DNA of 64,000 bases from Prolixibacteraceae bacterium (GTDB lineage Bacteria; Bacteroidota; Bacteroidia; Bacteroidales; Prolixibacteraceae), in assembly GCA_019459525.1 (NCBI GenBank), contig JAIBEY010000069.1, forward strand, positions 54,106-118,105, in the 5' to 3' direction. The translations under genes were made by a program, and so were the position numbers. Of this stretch, positions 8,629-18,401 are shown piece after piece; positions within the stretch are counted from its first letter, which is position 1, and each line of letters starts with the position of its first letter. Under the pieces are notes generated by a model. It had not been told where the DNA came from. It did no database searches and worked only from the letters and a program-made list of their open reading frames with translations.

Positions 8629-11600
8629 TTTATTTCCTCCTTATATTTGGGTAATGTAAAGTAAAAAGTAGCACCCATCCCGGGTTGCGATTCGGCCCAG
8701 GTTTTTCCACCATGTTTTAGGATGATGCGGCGGACATTGGCAAGCCCGATACCGGTTCCATCGAATTCCTGCTTGGAATGAAGCCGCTGAAATACTCCAA
8801 ATAACTTATGGACATAACGCATGTCGAAACCTGCCCCATTATCGTTGATAAAAAATATAAATTCGTTTTTTTCTTCCCGGTACCCGATCGCTATAGAAGC
8901 CGGATTTTTTTGTTTTGTGAATTTTATAGCATTGTTTACCAGGTTGTACCAGACCAATCGCAGCAGGGCGTGATCGCCGTTTAGGGTTGGCAATGCAGCA
9001 ATATTCCATTCAATATTACGGCCATTAATGTCGTTTTCCGCCAGTTTTAAAACTTCCTGAAGCACCACATTCATATCCAGATTTGTTTGCTGCATTTCCT
9101 GCCTTCCGGTTCTGGAGAACTGGAGTAAATCGTCAATCAGCGCTCCCATCTGGCGCGATGAATCCACAATAACATTCAGGTAGTGTTGAGCTTTTTCTGG
9201 TAATGCATCACTGTAATTTCCGGTTAGCAAATCAACAAAGCCATTGATGTGCCGCAACGGGGCGCGTAAATCGTGAGATACCGAATACGAGAATGCTTCC
9301 AGTTCCTGATTAGCTTCCTGCAATTGAGAGGTTCGTTCTTCAACACGCTGTTCCAGTGTTTCGTTCAGTTGCCTGATTTCTTCTTCAGCTTTTTTTCGGT
9401 CGGTAATATCAATTAAGGTATTCAGTAAATTGTTCTTAATAATTATACCGGAAATAATAACGATACGCACTGTTCCGTCATTACAGGTAACGCGGTATTC
9501 TCCGGAGTGAATGTCGGTTCCAGTTTTTTTTGCTTCCGTCACGGCCGACTCCCAGTTTTGAATTACCCATTGCCTGTATTGTGCATCGGGATAAGCTTTT
9601 ACCCACCACTCTTTGATTGTTGGCACTTCGGCTGCGGTGTAGCCAAAAACCTGAACAAATCGGGTATTCCTGAAATTGATCTCTCCTTCTTCGTTGATAT
9701 AGGTAACCGGCAATGGAATACTTTCCATGAGTTCCCTGAACTTTTTTTCACTTTCGCGAAGCGCTTCTTCAGCCTGCTTACGTTCTGTAATATCTTTGGT
9801 GGTACTTACGATATGCGAAACGCGATTCAATTCGATGATTGCGGCAGATATCAACGTGTCTTTTAAACGGCCTTCCTTCGTGCAGAGTTTTGCTTCAAAG
9901 TTTTCGATGATTTTGTTTTCCAGTAGTCCGTTCACAAATATTTTGCGTTCCTCCGGACTGTTCCACATATTGATTCCAAGAGAAGTTTTGCCGATCACTT
10001 CTTCTGCTGAATACCCAAAGATCTGAGTGAACCCGGAATTAACAGAAACGTAAGTTCCGTCGTCAAGACGGTTAATGGTTATAGAATCTGGATTAGTTAA
10101 AAAGGCATGTCGGAATTTTTCTTCACTTTCGCGTAAAGTTTGTTCCATTTCTTTGCGTTCGGTAATGTCTTCGATGGTCCCTTCATAATAAATTACTTTA
10201 CCACCTGAGTCGAAAAAAGCTTTTGCGTTCTCGTTGACAAATACAGATTTACCATCTTTCGTTTTCCATATCGATTCAAGTCCGATAACCCGTCCGTTCT
10301 TTTCAATAGATTTTCGAAATTCTTTTCGCCGGGTATGGTCATCAAATCCTTCTTTTTCGAGATTCCGGGTTGCTAATTCATCAAACGAGTCGAAACCCAA
10401 CATTTTGATAAGGGTAGAGTTGGCCAATAAAATTTTCCCTTCAGGAGATGTCCGGTAAATACCAATTACCGCACTTTCAAAAATATTTCGGTACCTTTCT
10501 TCGCTAATTTTCAGTGATTCCTCGGCCTGCTTCATTTTTGTGATATCGTTGAACGAGCAAACGACTTGTCGTACACTTCCGTCGTGGTTAAATTGAGGCT
10601 CGGCATCAACCAACAGCCAAATCCGATCATCCTGTAAGGGGCGATAGACTCCCATGATCACATTATTTACCGGTTTGCCGGTGGCAATTGAAACAGGAAC
10701 CGGATGAGTGGAGCCCGGAAAGTTACTTCCGTCTTCATGAATTATATTCCAATCCGGATCAAAAGATGTTTTTCCCATCAACTGGGCTTCGGTGAGTCCG
10801 AGTAAATCCAGAGCCTTCGGGTTTGATAGTAATATTTCAGAGTTTGATGCTTGTATGATGACTCCTACCTGCATGTTTCCGACCACTTCCTTTAATCTTG
10901 TTTCACTTTCTTTAAGAACTTGTTCCGTCTCTTTGCGCCGGGTAATGTCATCAATAACAGCCAGATTGTACAGAAACTGACCTTCAGAATTGTAGTTGGC
11001 TACAATAGTGAGTGACCCCCAAATTATACGGCCATCTTTGCGGATATATCTTTTTTCGGTTTTGAAAACGGAAATTTCTTTATTAATAAGTTTTTCGACG
11101 AATGGAAGATCTCTGCTGATATCATCCGGGTGAGTAATGTCGCTGAATGTCATGCTCATAAGCTCCGCTTCGGAGTAGCCCAGCATGACTGAATAGGCCG
11201 GATTTACGGTTCTGAATCTGAACGCGCGGTCAACTATAGCCATTCCAAATGGTCCATCTTCAAATAGTTTACTAAATCGAAGTTCACTTTCAAGAAGCCG
11301 TTCTTCGTTTAGTTTACGCTCGGTGATGTTTCGGTTGGTCGCCCTGCGCCCTATGAATTCTCCTTCGCTATTGAATATTGGGCTACAGGTATGACTGACC
11401 CAGCGTATTTCACCTTTTTTGTTCCTGATCCTGAATTCCAGGTTGTGCGAAATATGGTCTTGTTTAATTTGTCGGGTATGTTGAATAACTAATTCTTTGT
11501 CTGTATCAATAATAATTTTGTGATTCAATTCTGGCTGACTGATAAATTCTTCCGGCGAATATCCAGTAACCCGCTCACAGGCAGGCGATACATATTTAAA

Positions 11601-12401
11601 TTTTCCATCAGGCAATACCCAGTATATCCAGTCATCACTATTGTCAGAAATTAACTTGTATTTTTCTTCGCTTTCTCGTAACGCAAGTTCAGCCCTTTTG
11701 CGCTCGGTAATATCTATCGACAAAATAAATACGCCCTCCGGAACCGGCTGAATACTTAGGTCAAACGATCCCAACTTTCCATCCGGAAATACAAATTCGT
11801 TTACCAGATGATTGGGGATTCGTTTTTCGAGTGTATGTCTGATAACCTGAAATACTTCAGTTTCAGTTATCCCAGGCCACATATCCATGTAGCGGTTTCC
11901 GAGCAATTCGGTGTTGGGTCGTCGATTATGGGCTTCGGCTGTGCGATTCAGATACAGATACTGCCAATCAAATCCGAGAATCTGGCACCCTTCCAGCATA
12001 TGATCAAGGGTAGGGCGGAAACGTTCTTCGCTATTAAGTATCGCCTCCCTTTTTGGCATTTCCTCGGTTATATCGCGGGTAATGGCCTGAAATCGTCCAT
12101 CTGATAATCTGGTGCTGGTAACTTCACCCAAAAAATGAGAGTTGTTCTTACGCCTGAATTTCCAAAACCCTTTTACTATTTCTCCTTTCAATAATTTTTC
12201 AATGGTCGGGCCAATTCGTTCTACTTCATCGGCAGTGATTATATCGGCAATGGTTAATTGCGTAATTTCATGTTTGGTATAACCTAACATGAGGCAACCG
12301 GCAGAATTTACATTGGTAAAATGACCCTGAATATCAGCCACGAAAATTCCATCACTTGCCTGTTCAAATAATATCCTGAATTGTTCTTCCCGTTTATCCA
12401 T
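8625..12401 (-). CDS. Multi-PAS sensor histidine kinase (eight PAS domains)
   Basis: 1258 residues with no membrane segment. I count eight PAS/PAC units, each opening with a variant of ESEEKF/Y and mostly closing with DITERK: starts near residues 5, 122, 240, 365, 490, 620, 740 and 865. A coiled coil (EEEIRQLNETLEQRVEERT) leads into a phytochrome-type HisKA with H1043 in SVSHDLRAPLRHINGF and a HATPase with NDNGAGF and GTGIGLANVRRI. The chain of tandem PAS units suggests integration of redox, ligand or light-like cues, but the ligands cannot be read from sequence. First gene of the three-gene operon with the receiver (ATGA overlap) and the receiver-first kinase. Confidence 0.92.
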   Translation of the reverse strand: MDKREEQFRILFEQASDGIFVADIQGHFTNVNSAGCLMLGYTKHEITQLTIADIITADEVERIGPTIEKLLKGEIVKGFWKFRRKNNSHFLGEVTSTRLSDGRFQAITRDITEEMPKREAILNSEERFRPTLDHMLEGCQILGFDWQYLYLNRTAEAHNRRPNTELLGNRYMDMWPGITETEVFQVIRHTLEKRIPNHLVNEFVFPDGKLGSFDLSIQPVPEGVFILSIDITERKRAELALRESEEKYKLISDNSDDWIYWVLPDGKFKYVSPACERVTGYSPEEFISQPELNHKIIIDTDKELVIQHTRQIKQDHISHNLEFRIRNKKGEIRWVSHTCSPIFNSEGEFIGRRATNRNITERKLNEERLLESELRFSKLFEDGPFGMAIVDRAFRFRTVNPAYSVMLGYSEAELMSMTFSDITHPDDISRDLPFVEKLINKEISVFKTEKRYIRKDGRIIWGSLTIVANYNSEGQFLYNLAVIDDITRRKETEQVLKESETRLKEVVGNMQVGVIIQASNSEILLSNPKALDLLGLTEAQLMGKTSFDPDWNIIHEDGSNFPGSTHPVPVSIATGKPVNNVIMGVYRPLQDDRIWLLVDAEPQFNHDGSVRQVVCSFNDITKMKQAEESLKISEERYRNIFESAVIGIYRTSPEGKILLANSTLIKMLGFDSFDELATRNLEKEGFDDHTRRKEFRKSIEKNGRVIGLESIWKTKDGKSVFVNENAKAFFDSGGKVIYYEGTIEDITERKEMEQTLRESEEKFRHAFLTNPDSITINRLDDGTYVSVNSGFTQIFGYSAEEVIGKTSLGINMWNSPEERKIFVNGLLENKIIENFEAKLCTKEGRLKDTLISAAIIELNRVSHIVSTTKDITERKQAEEALRESEKKFRELMESIPLPVTYINEEGEINFRNTRFVQVFGYTAAEVPTIKEWWVKAYPDAQYRQWVIQNWESAVTEAKKTGTDIHSGEYRVTCNDGTVRIVIISGIIIKNNLLNTLIDITDRKKAEEEIRQLNETLEQRVEERTSQLQEANQELEAFSYSVSHDLRAPLRHINGFVDLLTGNYSDALPEKAQHYLNVIVDSSRQMGALIDDLLQFSRTGRQEMQQTNLDMNVVLQEVLKLAENDINGRNIEWNIAALPTLNGDHALLRLVWYNLVNNAIKFTKQKNPASIAIGYREEKNEFIFFINDNGAGFDMRYVHKLFGVFQRLHSKQEFDGTGIGLANVRRIILKHGGKTWAESQPGMGATFYFTLPKYKEEIK

Positions 12402-13049
12402 ATCTGTTAATCTGGCTATTTCGGTAATAATAATTGGGTATTTAAGGGCGATTAACTACAGTTTTTTCGATTTTGAGTGTTTGTAATGCGAAATTTTCCT
12501 TAAAAAGGAGAGTAGGGTAGAATTCCGATTATTCGTTTTTTACTTCTGGTGAATTATTTAGTTTTCGGGCGGATGTAGATCAATCAGCAAAGGAGATGTT
12601 CCTTTTACTGTATGAATTCTAGATTTTTTAGCATTCACAATTTCTGAACAATCGGAGTGTTTCATAGCTTTTCTGGTGCGTAATTCCGAAAAAAAATAAT
12701 CTGGCCTGATGATCTGGTTTTATTTTTCTGAAATATACTTATTTTTTTTGTTTAGTCGAATAAAAAGTGTCTTGTTTTTAACCTAGCATGAAATATTTAC
12801 CGCAATCGTGTGTTTGTAACATTCAGCGAATGTAGCAGATGGATGAACTTTTATTGAATCTACTATAATTAATGCGAAATTATTTAGAGGTCTCTTTGCC
12901 TGTATTTGTCAGATGTTTTATTTGTTAAACAGATAGCTTGACTTTCTGGAACCTCCAATACAGGTAATCATGCTGTAATTCTGGTAAAGTGCACCTAGCC
13001 ATATTCCAGAAAAGATCAGGAAAATAGAAAATAAGCTATACGGTTTGTA
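12402..13049. other. Long intergenic region without a recognisable gene (648 bases)
   Basis: The gap separates two minus-strand kinase genes. It is AT-rich with many T-runs, and I find no frame with coding character on either strand, no strong hairpin and no exact TAnnTTTG box oriented toward the downstream kinase. The length is unusual for this gene-dense window, so a small RNA or a decayed gene is possible, but nothing I can see supports either. Confidence 0.35.
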
Positions 13050-16000
13050 TTAAAATTCAATTGCCTGCAAAATCCTAAGAACTACTTCCCACTCTTCGCT
13101 AATTTGTTTCAATTGTTCCTGAAGTTCGGATGAGTCTGAATGGCTGTTTTGTTCTATTTTACCAGCAATTTTTGCAAGCTGAATGAAGCACATATTCAAA
13201 GAAGCCCCTTTAATACTATGCGCCACTTTCCGCATGGTTTCCGGATGGTTTTCGTGAATAGCTATTTCGAGCTGATGGAGATATTCCGGAAACTCAGAAC
13301 GAACGACTTCAATTAAATCGCCCCAAAGTTCCCGATCGTCTCCAACTTTTTGGATCATCGTTGCTTTGTCAAAGTGAATCATCGGTTCATCCTCGCTATT
13401 GGCTGATGACGTTGTCGTTTTTATAAGCCCCAATGAAAGATGTTTCCGGAGTACGTTATATAAATCGTCAGTAAGAATGGGTTTTGTAAGGAAATCATTC
13501 ATGCCGGCGTTGCGGCATTTCTCTTCTTCTCCTTTGATGGCTCCGGCGGTTATGGCAATAATGGGTACGTGTTGTCTGGTTTCTTTTTCAAGTTTCCGAA
13601 TGGCCAATGTTGTTTCTATTCCGTCCATCTCGGGCATTTGTACATCCATAAGAATGAGCGTTGGACTCTCTTTTAATACAAAATCGAAAGCTTGTTTACC
13701 GGTTTTGGCTTCAATAATTTGCGCATCTGGTATCATTTTTCTGACTAAAGTGGTGATCAGAAGCATGTTTAGGGCAACGTCTTCGGCAATGAGGATAACC
13801 GGAGCATTCCCATCAATAGTTCTGAGTGGAGTGCGGGCCGATTCGGTGTTTGTGTTTTTAAAGCCGGGTATTTGAACTTGTTTGCGAATGTTTTGGAGGA
13901 ACTGCAAAAGTTCCTGCGATTTTACCGGTTTTGTCAGGTTAAAACAACCCCCAAACTTTTGACATTCTTCGTAAATTTCGGTGTCGTCGGAAGAACTGTG
14001 CAAAAGAAGGACAGGAAGTTGTTCTGAAGATATTTTAAGCTCAGTGCGGATTTGTTTAATCGTATCCAATCCATTTAACAAAGGCATATGGTAATCCATG
14101 ATGACCAGATCAAAAAATGGAGTTTGTTTGAGTATGTTAATGGCAGATGGTCCATCGACGGCACCGGTAAATTCGATACCCCAATTCCGCAAGGTATGTT
14201 CCAGAATCATCAGGTTATTCGAATTGTCATCAACCACTAAAACCCGTTTTATATCGAAAGTATTTGAAATCTCTGTTTTTTCGCCGGTTTCAAATTTAGT
14301 TTCCAGGGTAAAATAAAAAACCGACCCCACTCCCGGAGTGCTTTCTATCTCGATTGTACTTCCCATTTTTTCGGCAAGCATGTACGATATGGTTAATCCA
14401 AGTCCTGTCCCGCCAAATTTTCGGGTTGTTGATGTATCGGCCTGCGAAAATGCCTTGAATAATTTTTTGCGTTGCTCTTCTTCTATTCCAATACCTGTGT
14501 CGCGCACTGATAAGGCGAATAAGCCGGTAGATTCTGTTTTTGGTGTAAATTCAATTTTCAGCTCAATTTCGCCAGATTCGGTAAATTTCACTGCATTACC
14601 GAGTAAATTAATCAGGATTTGTTTAAGCCTTACCGGATCGGCAAATACAAACCGCGGGATCTCGGGTTGAATGTTCAGCAGAAGTTCCAAGCCTTTTTGC
14701 GAAGCATGATATTTAATGATGTCGGAAGATTGTTCGGCAAGTTCAATAAGGTCGGTTTTAATGATGTTGAGTTCCATTTTCCCGGCTTCTATCTTTGAGA
14801 AATCGAGAATGTCGTTGATGATTCCGAGTAACGAATAACCTGATATATTTACATTTTCAGCATATTGCTGTTGTGTTTTACTTAGCTTGGTTTTAAGCAG
14901 CAAGTCGGTGAACCCAATAATGCCATTCAATGGGGTGCGTATTTCGTGACTCATATTAGCCAAAAATTCTGATTTGGCAGTATTGGCAATCTCTGCCTCT
15001 TGTTTAGCCTTAAAGAGAGCTTCCTCGTGCTTCTTTTTATAAATAACTCCGGCTAAAACATTGGCAAATACTTTGAGCAGGATAATTACTTGTTCGCTCC
15101 ATTGTTTGTGTTCCGAAACCGAATCGAAACCGATAAACCCGATCAGGTTAGGTCCGTAAAACATGGGGACAGTTACTAATGATTTGATGTCCTGTCCCTC
15201 CAGCATTATTTTTTCGTAATGCAATTCGTCGGGTAAATCGCGAACCGATTCGATGTAAATGTGTTCGTTCCGGAGAAATGCTTTTCTCCAGCGGGGGATA
15301 AACGAAAACGGGATATTCTGCAGGTTATCTATCTCAGGAGTGATTCCATGCGCACACCATTCGTAGGTATTGTTTATTTCGTCTTTAACCTGATCTAAAT
15401 CAAAAATATAAGTTCGGTCAACTTTGTTAAAAAGGCCCAACATTTCGAGCGACCGGTTTATCTCCATATCCAAACGGCTAGAGTTGGTTTGGATTAACCG
15501 TTCTGAAACTTTGGAGGCGATGTTATAAAAGTCGTTTTGAAGTTTAATTTCTTTTTCCATTTTTTTGCTTTCAGTAATGTCGATCATCACCGTTAGCAAA
15601 TATTTGGTTTGTTGATTGGTAATAATTTCAGCAGAAAAAAGTCCGTCCAGAATTGCCCCCGACTTAGTACGAATCTTCATTTCACGATTGTAGTAATAAC
15701 CATTTCTCTTGATATCGAGGGAGGCTTCTTTCAGTATTTCGGGTTCAACAAAGATTTCTATTCCCAAAATTGTCTTTCCAATCACTTCTTCCCAGCTAAA
15801 GCCTGTTTTGGCCAGAAAAGAACGGTTTACTTCAGTCAATACGCTTTCCGGGTACGAGCTGATGGCCATCAGCGCCGGATTATTGTCGAAAACTTTGTTG
15901 AACTTTTGAAGGGTTTCCTGTTCTTTGCTAAGGTCTTTTGATAATCCGAAGGTGGCATCATTGCCATCCCATTTCCCATTCCATACACGGGTTTCGACCG

Positions 16001-17690
16001 GAAGTAGCGTTTCATTTTTATGTACCAGCGGTAACGGACAAGAATCGCGCTTACCGGCAAGTATGTCGCTGCAAATTTGTGCTGCTTCCTCCTGATCTTC
16101 CTGCAGATGCATTTCGATCAGTTTTTTTTCTTTCAGGTCTTTGAGCTCGTATCCCAGTTTGCGGGTAACCGATTGGTTGATGTAAAAAATCTTACCTTCC
16201 GGACTTGCAATGAAAATCATGTCGTCCATGGTTTCAAAGAAGGCTCGGAAATTTGCCTCGCTCTCGTGAACTTTTCTTTCGGCCAATCGGCGTTCGGTAA
16301 TATCATGCGAAACACCCACTAACCCGGTAATCTTTCCGTTAACATCGCGCAAAGGTACTTTTGATACCATAAGTGAATACTGTTTCCCATCCTTGCCAAG
16401 CAGCAAGCCATCAGTGCCAATGATCGATTTCCCCGATTTTAGTACAACCTGATCTTCTTCCCAGGAACGTCTTGCTTCATTCTCTGAGTATAAATGGGCG
16501 TCGGTTTTCCCGATAATTTCAGTTTCTGACTTCATGCCTAAAAGCTGAACTTCTTTCGGGTTTGCAAAAATTTTGCGTCCCTCGGTATCTTTTACGTAAA
16601 CCGCATCAGGTATTAAATCGATGATGGTGCGTAGCAGGGTTCTTTCGTTGTAAAGAGCTTCTTCAGCACGTTTCTGTGCTGTTATGTCGCGGATAATAAT
16701 CAGTCGGCTTCGCTGGTAATTTTTTATTTCTTGTTTGATGATTTTAAATGTTCTCTTCTCGTTGTTAACCAAGCTTTCAATCTCGGCTAGAGAAACCTCA
16801 TTAATCACGGCGCGAAACAGTTCTTTTGAAGTAACCTCGAGTAGTTCGATGGTATGTCCGATAACGTTCTTATTTTGGGTACCCAAAAACTGTATTGCCG
16901 CCTCATTAATATCCTGAATCCTGTTTTGTTCATCAAGAGCTAAAATTCCGTCAGATAAGCTCTCCATCAGCGTTTCGCGGGCAATTGGGGCCAAATCCAG
17001 GAATCGGAAATATAAAATAGCATAGGCCATAATTATTCCACTTAAAACCATACTAACCGGAACAATATCCAGCCCAGCTACCGGATTTAGGCCTGAGAGA
17101 TACACAACACTGGCAGACCAGGGAAACAGGCCTGCAATCAGAATAACCGCGCCTTGTGAAAAGAATGTTTTGGTATGGTTGATGATAAATTGGAACAGCA
17201 AAATAGTCCCCAGCGAAAGCAGAAGATAGTTATAACACATATATCCAATCCAAAATCCGGGTCCATGATAAAATTCCATCATATTGGTGCCAGCGTAAAT
17301 GGCAGAGAACCCCGACCAGATGAGTTGATGGTTTTCGTTGGTGAAAGCCAAAATAAGCGTGATGATTGGAACTGTGGATAACAAGATGGTATTTCGGATG
17401 GTGATAAACTTATCTTTTCCGGTAAAACGAAGAATGAATAAAAAGTAAAATAAAGGTGTTGAAACGGCTCCGGTATAGGCGAGTTTTGCCCAGAAAACTT
17501 TCTCGGCAACCGTAGTCGAAGCGGTCTCGAACATGATACCTAACGACCAGATTCCGGCAGCAAAAACCACACGTGTGAGTTCTTTTGCCCCTTTCACCGA
17601 TCGGCGTTGCCATGCAAGAAAAGCAACAAAGAAAGAGACTAATGATGTGGCTAAAAAACACACGGAGTAGATGGTGAAAACCTGATTCAT
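13050..17690 (-). CDS. Giant membrane hybrid histidine kinase (7TM-PAS4-GAF-HisKA-HATPase-REC-REC-HPt)
   Basis: 1546 residues. Seven membrane segments fill about residues 5-225 (7TM histidine-kinase N-terminal region), followed by four PAS domains (about 235-345, 350-465, 470-590, 595-715), a GAF domain (about 735-890), HisKA with H915 in [13 protein letters not shown], HATPase (box GTGLGLTIS), two receivers (D1199 in VIMDYHMP; D1349 in [13 protein letters not shown]) and a C-terminal HPt domain with H1491 in [10 protein letters not shown]. It holds every step of a His-Asp-His phosphorelay in one chain, so the final acceptor must be a separate regulator not identifiable here. It is a single gene with long gaps on both sides. 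Confidence 0.92.
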   Translation of the reverse strand: MNQVFTIYSVCFLATSLVSFFVAFLAWQRRSVKGAKELTRVVFAAGIWSLGIMFETASTTVAEKVFWAKLAYTGAVSTPLFYFLFILRFTGKDKFITIRNTILLSTVPIITLILAFTNENHQLIWSGFSAIYAGTNMMEFYHGPGFWIGYMCYNYLLLSLGTILLFQFIINHTKTFFSQGAVILIAGLFPWSASVVYLSGLNPVAGLDIVPVSMVLSGIIMAYAILYFRFLDLAPIARETLMESLSDGILALDEQNRIQDINEAAIQFLGTQNKNVIGHTIELLEVTSKELFRAVINEVSLAEIESLVNNEKRTFKIIKQEIKNYQRSRLIIIRDITAQKRAEEALYNERTLLRTIIDLIPDAVYVKDTEGRKIFANPKEVQLLGMKSETEIIGKTDAHLYSENEARRSWEEDQVVLKSGKSIIGTDGLLLGKDGKQYSLMVSKVPLRDVNGKITGLVGVSHDITERRLAERKVHESEANFRAFFETMDDMIFIASPEGKIFYINQSVTRKLGYELKDLKEKKLIEMHLQEDQEEAAQICSDILAGKRDSCPLPLVHKNETLLPVETRVWNGKWDGNDATFGLSKDLSKEQETLQKFNKVFDNNPALMAISSYPESVLTEVNRSFLAKTGFSWEEVIGKTILGIEIFVEPEILKEASLDIKRNGYYYNREMKIRTKSGAILDGLFSAEIITNQQTKYLLTVMIDITESKKMEKEIKLQNDFYNIASKVSERLIQTNSSRLDMEINRSLEMLGLFNKVDRTYIFDLDQVKDEINNTYEWCAHGITPEIDNLQNIPFSFIPRWRKAFLRNEHIYIESVRDLPDELHYEKIMLEGQDIKSLVTVPMFYGPNLIGFIGFDSVSEHKQWSEQVIILLKVFANVLAGVIYKKKHEEALFKAKQEAEIANTAKSEFLANMSHEIRTPLNGIIGFTDLLLKTKLSKTQQQYAENVNISGYSLLGIINDILDFSKIEAGKMELNIIKTDLIELAEQSSDIIKYHASQKGLELLLNIQPEIPRFVFADPVRLKQILINLLGNAVKFTESGEIELKIEFTPKTESTGLFALSVRDTGIGIEEEQRKKLFKAFSQADTSTTRKFGGTGLGLTISYMLAEKMGSTIEIESTPGVGSVFYFTLETKFETGEKTEISNTFDIKRVLVVDDNSNNLMILEHTLRNWGIEFTGAVDGPSAINILKQTPFFDLVIMDYHMPLLNGLDTIKQIRTELKISSEQLPVLLLHSSSDDTEIYEECQKFGGCFNLTKPVKSQELLQFLQNIRKQVQIPGFKNTNTESARTPLRTIDGNAPVILIAEDVALNMLLITTLVRKMIPDAQIIEAKTGKQAFDFVLKESPTLILMDVQMPEMDGIETTLAIRKLEKETRQHVPIIAITAGAIKGEEEKCRNAGMNDFLTKPILTDDLYNVLRKHLSLGLIKTTTSSANSEDEPMIHFDKATMIQKVGDDRELWGDLIEVVRSEFPEYLHQLEIAIHENHPETMRKVAHSIKGASLNMCFIQLAKIAGKIEQNSHSDSSELQEQLKQISEEWEVVLRILQAIEF

Positions 17691-17877
17691 TAGTTGTTCA
17701 AATTGCTGTATTAAACATCAAAAAAGTCATAAAAAACATATAACAAAGCAAAGTCACTTTCAGCATGAAAACTACTAAAAAAAATTGATAGGTCAACCTA
17801 ACGAATTTTTCATTTCTACTTGCGTTGTTTTCGTTGATAATTGGAAATTTATTTAAAGCGGGATAAATAAATTTAAA

Positions 17878-17909
17878 TGAACAAATGTTCAAAATAAATA
17901 TTATTTTTG
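17878..17909 (+). promoter_or_regulatory. Palindromic operator overlapping the promoter of the NifX-like gene
   Basis: TGAACAAATGTTCA at 17878-17891 is a perfect inverted repeat (six-base arms TGAACA/TGTTCA, two-base spacer). Ten bases further on is TATTTTTG (17902-17909), an exact match to the Bacteroidota -7 element. The palindrome occupies the place where the -33 box should be, which fits a repressor site, or an activator that replaces the missing -33 box. The regulator is unknown. Confidence 0.55.
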
Positions 17910-17945
17910 TACGTAAAATTTTAACAAAAAAGAAAGGAGATTGTA

Positions 17946-18326
17946 ATGAAAATAGCCATACCAACCCGGGGAAAGGTCGTTGATGATCATTTTGGTCATT
18001 GCGAAGTATATACCATATTTACTACTGATGAAAATCAGAAGATTAGCCATTCTGAGACTCTTCCTTCACCACAGGGCTGCGGATGCAAAAGCAATATTGC
18101 GTCGGTTTTACAGCAAATGGGAGTTTCTGTCCTGTTGGCCGGAAATATGGGCAATGGGGCGCTCAACGTGTTGACTCGTCACCAGATTCAGGTTTTGCGG
18201 GGAAATTCTGGCGATGTGAGGCAATTGGCTGAGGCCTTTTTACAAGGTAAAGTGGGTGATTCCGGAGAAGGTTGTCGTGAACATGAACACCACACTGATG
18301 CTAATCATCAGTGTAATCATGCTTAA
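17946..18326 (+). CDS. NifX/NifB-type dinitrogenase iron-molybdenum cofactor family protein
   Basis: 126 residues. The N-terminal 100 residues match the NifX/NafY/NifB C-terminal fold: MKIAIPT start, VDDHFGHCEVYTIF (about 12-25), the glycine/cysteine loop PQGCGCKSN (about 42-50) and VSVLLAGNMGNGALNVL. Stand-alone members occur widely outside nitrogen fixers and are thought to bind iron-sulfur or iron-molybdenum clusters; no nif genes are seen here, so a nitrogen-fixation role is not supported. The tail is rich in His and Cys (CREHEHHTDANHQCNH), a likely metal-binding extension. It has a strong Shine-Dalgarno (AGAAAGGAG, 6 bases before ATG), unusual in this window, and a palindromic operator upstream. 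Confidence 0.85.
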   Translation: MKIAIPTRGKVVDDHFGHCEVYTIFTTDENQKISHSETLPSPQGCGCKSNIASVLQQMGVSVLLAGNMGNGALNVLTRHQIQVLRGNSGDVRQLAEAFLQGKVGDSGEGCREHEHHTDANHQCNHA

Positions 18327-18340
18327 CCGGGTAAAAGAGA

Positions 18341-18380
18341 CTGTATCAAAAGTCAATATAACTAGAGACTTTTGATACAG
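18341..18380. terminator. Perfect 14-bp hairpin between convergent genes
   Basis: CTGTATCAAAAGTC (18341-18354) and GACTTTTGATACAG (18367-18380) form a perfect stem around a 12-base loop. It sits 15 bases after the NifX-like stop and 21 bases after the stop of the convergent esterase. Read on the minus strand it is followed by TCTCTTTTA, so it can terminate the esterase transcript. The sequence also resembles insertion-sequence ends (see findings). Confidence 0.55.
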
Positions 18381-18401
18381 CCAATTTCATTGAAGACTTT
18401 A

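Noticed and set aside
16077..16322. Plus-strand frames inside the 1546-residue kinase gene
   Set aside because: The minus-strand protein is continuous with intact domains through this region, so these frames are antisense chance.
17698..17964. 88-codon minus-strand frame rich in Phe and Leu before the large kinase
   Set aside because: It is low-complexity AT-rich sequence that lies opposite the operator and promoter of the NifX-like gene and overlaps its start; no domain or conservation signal.
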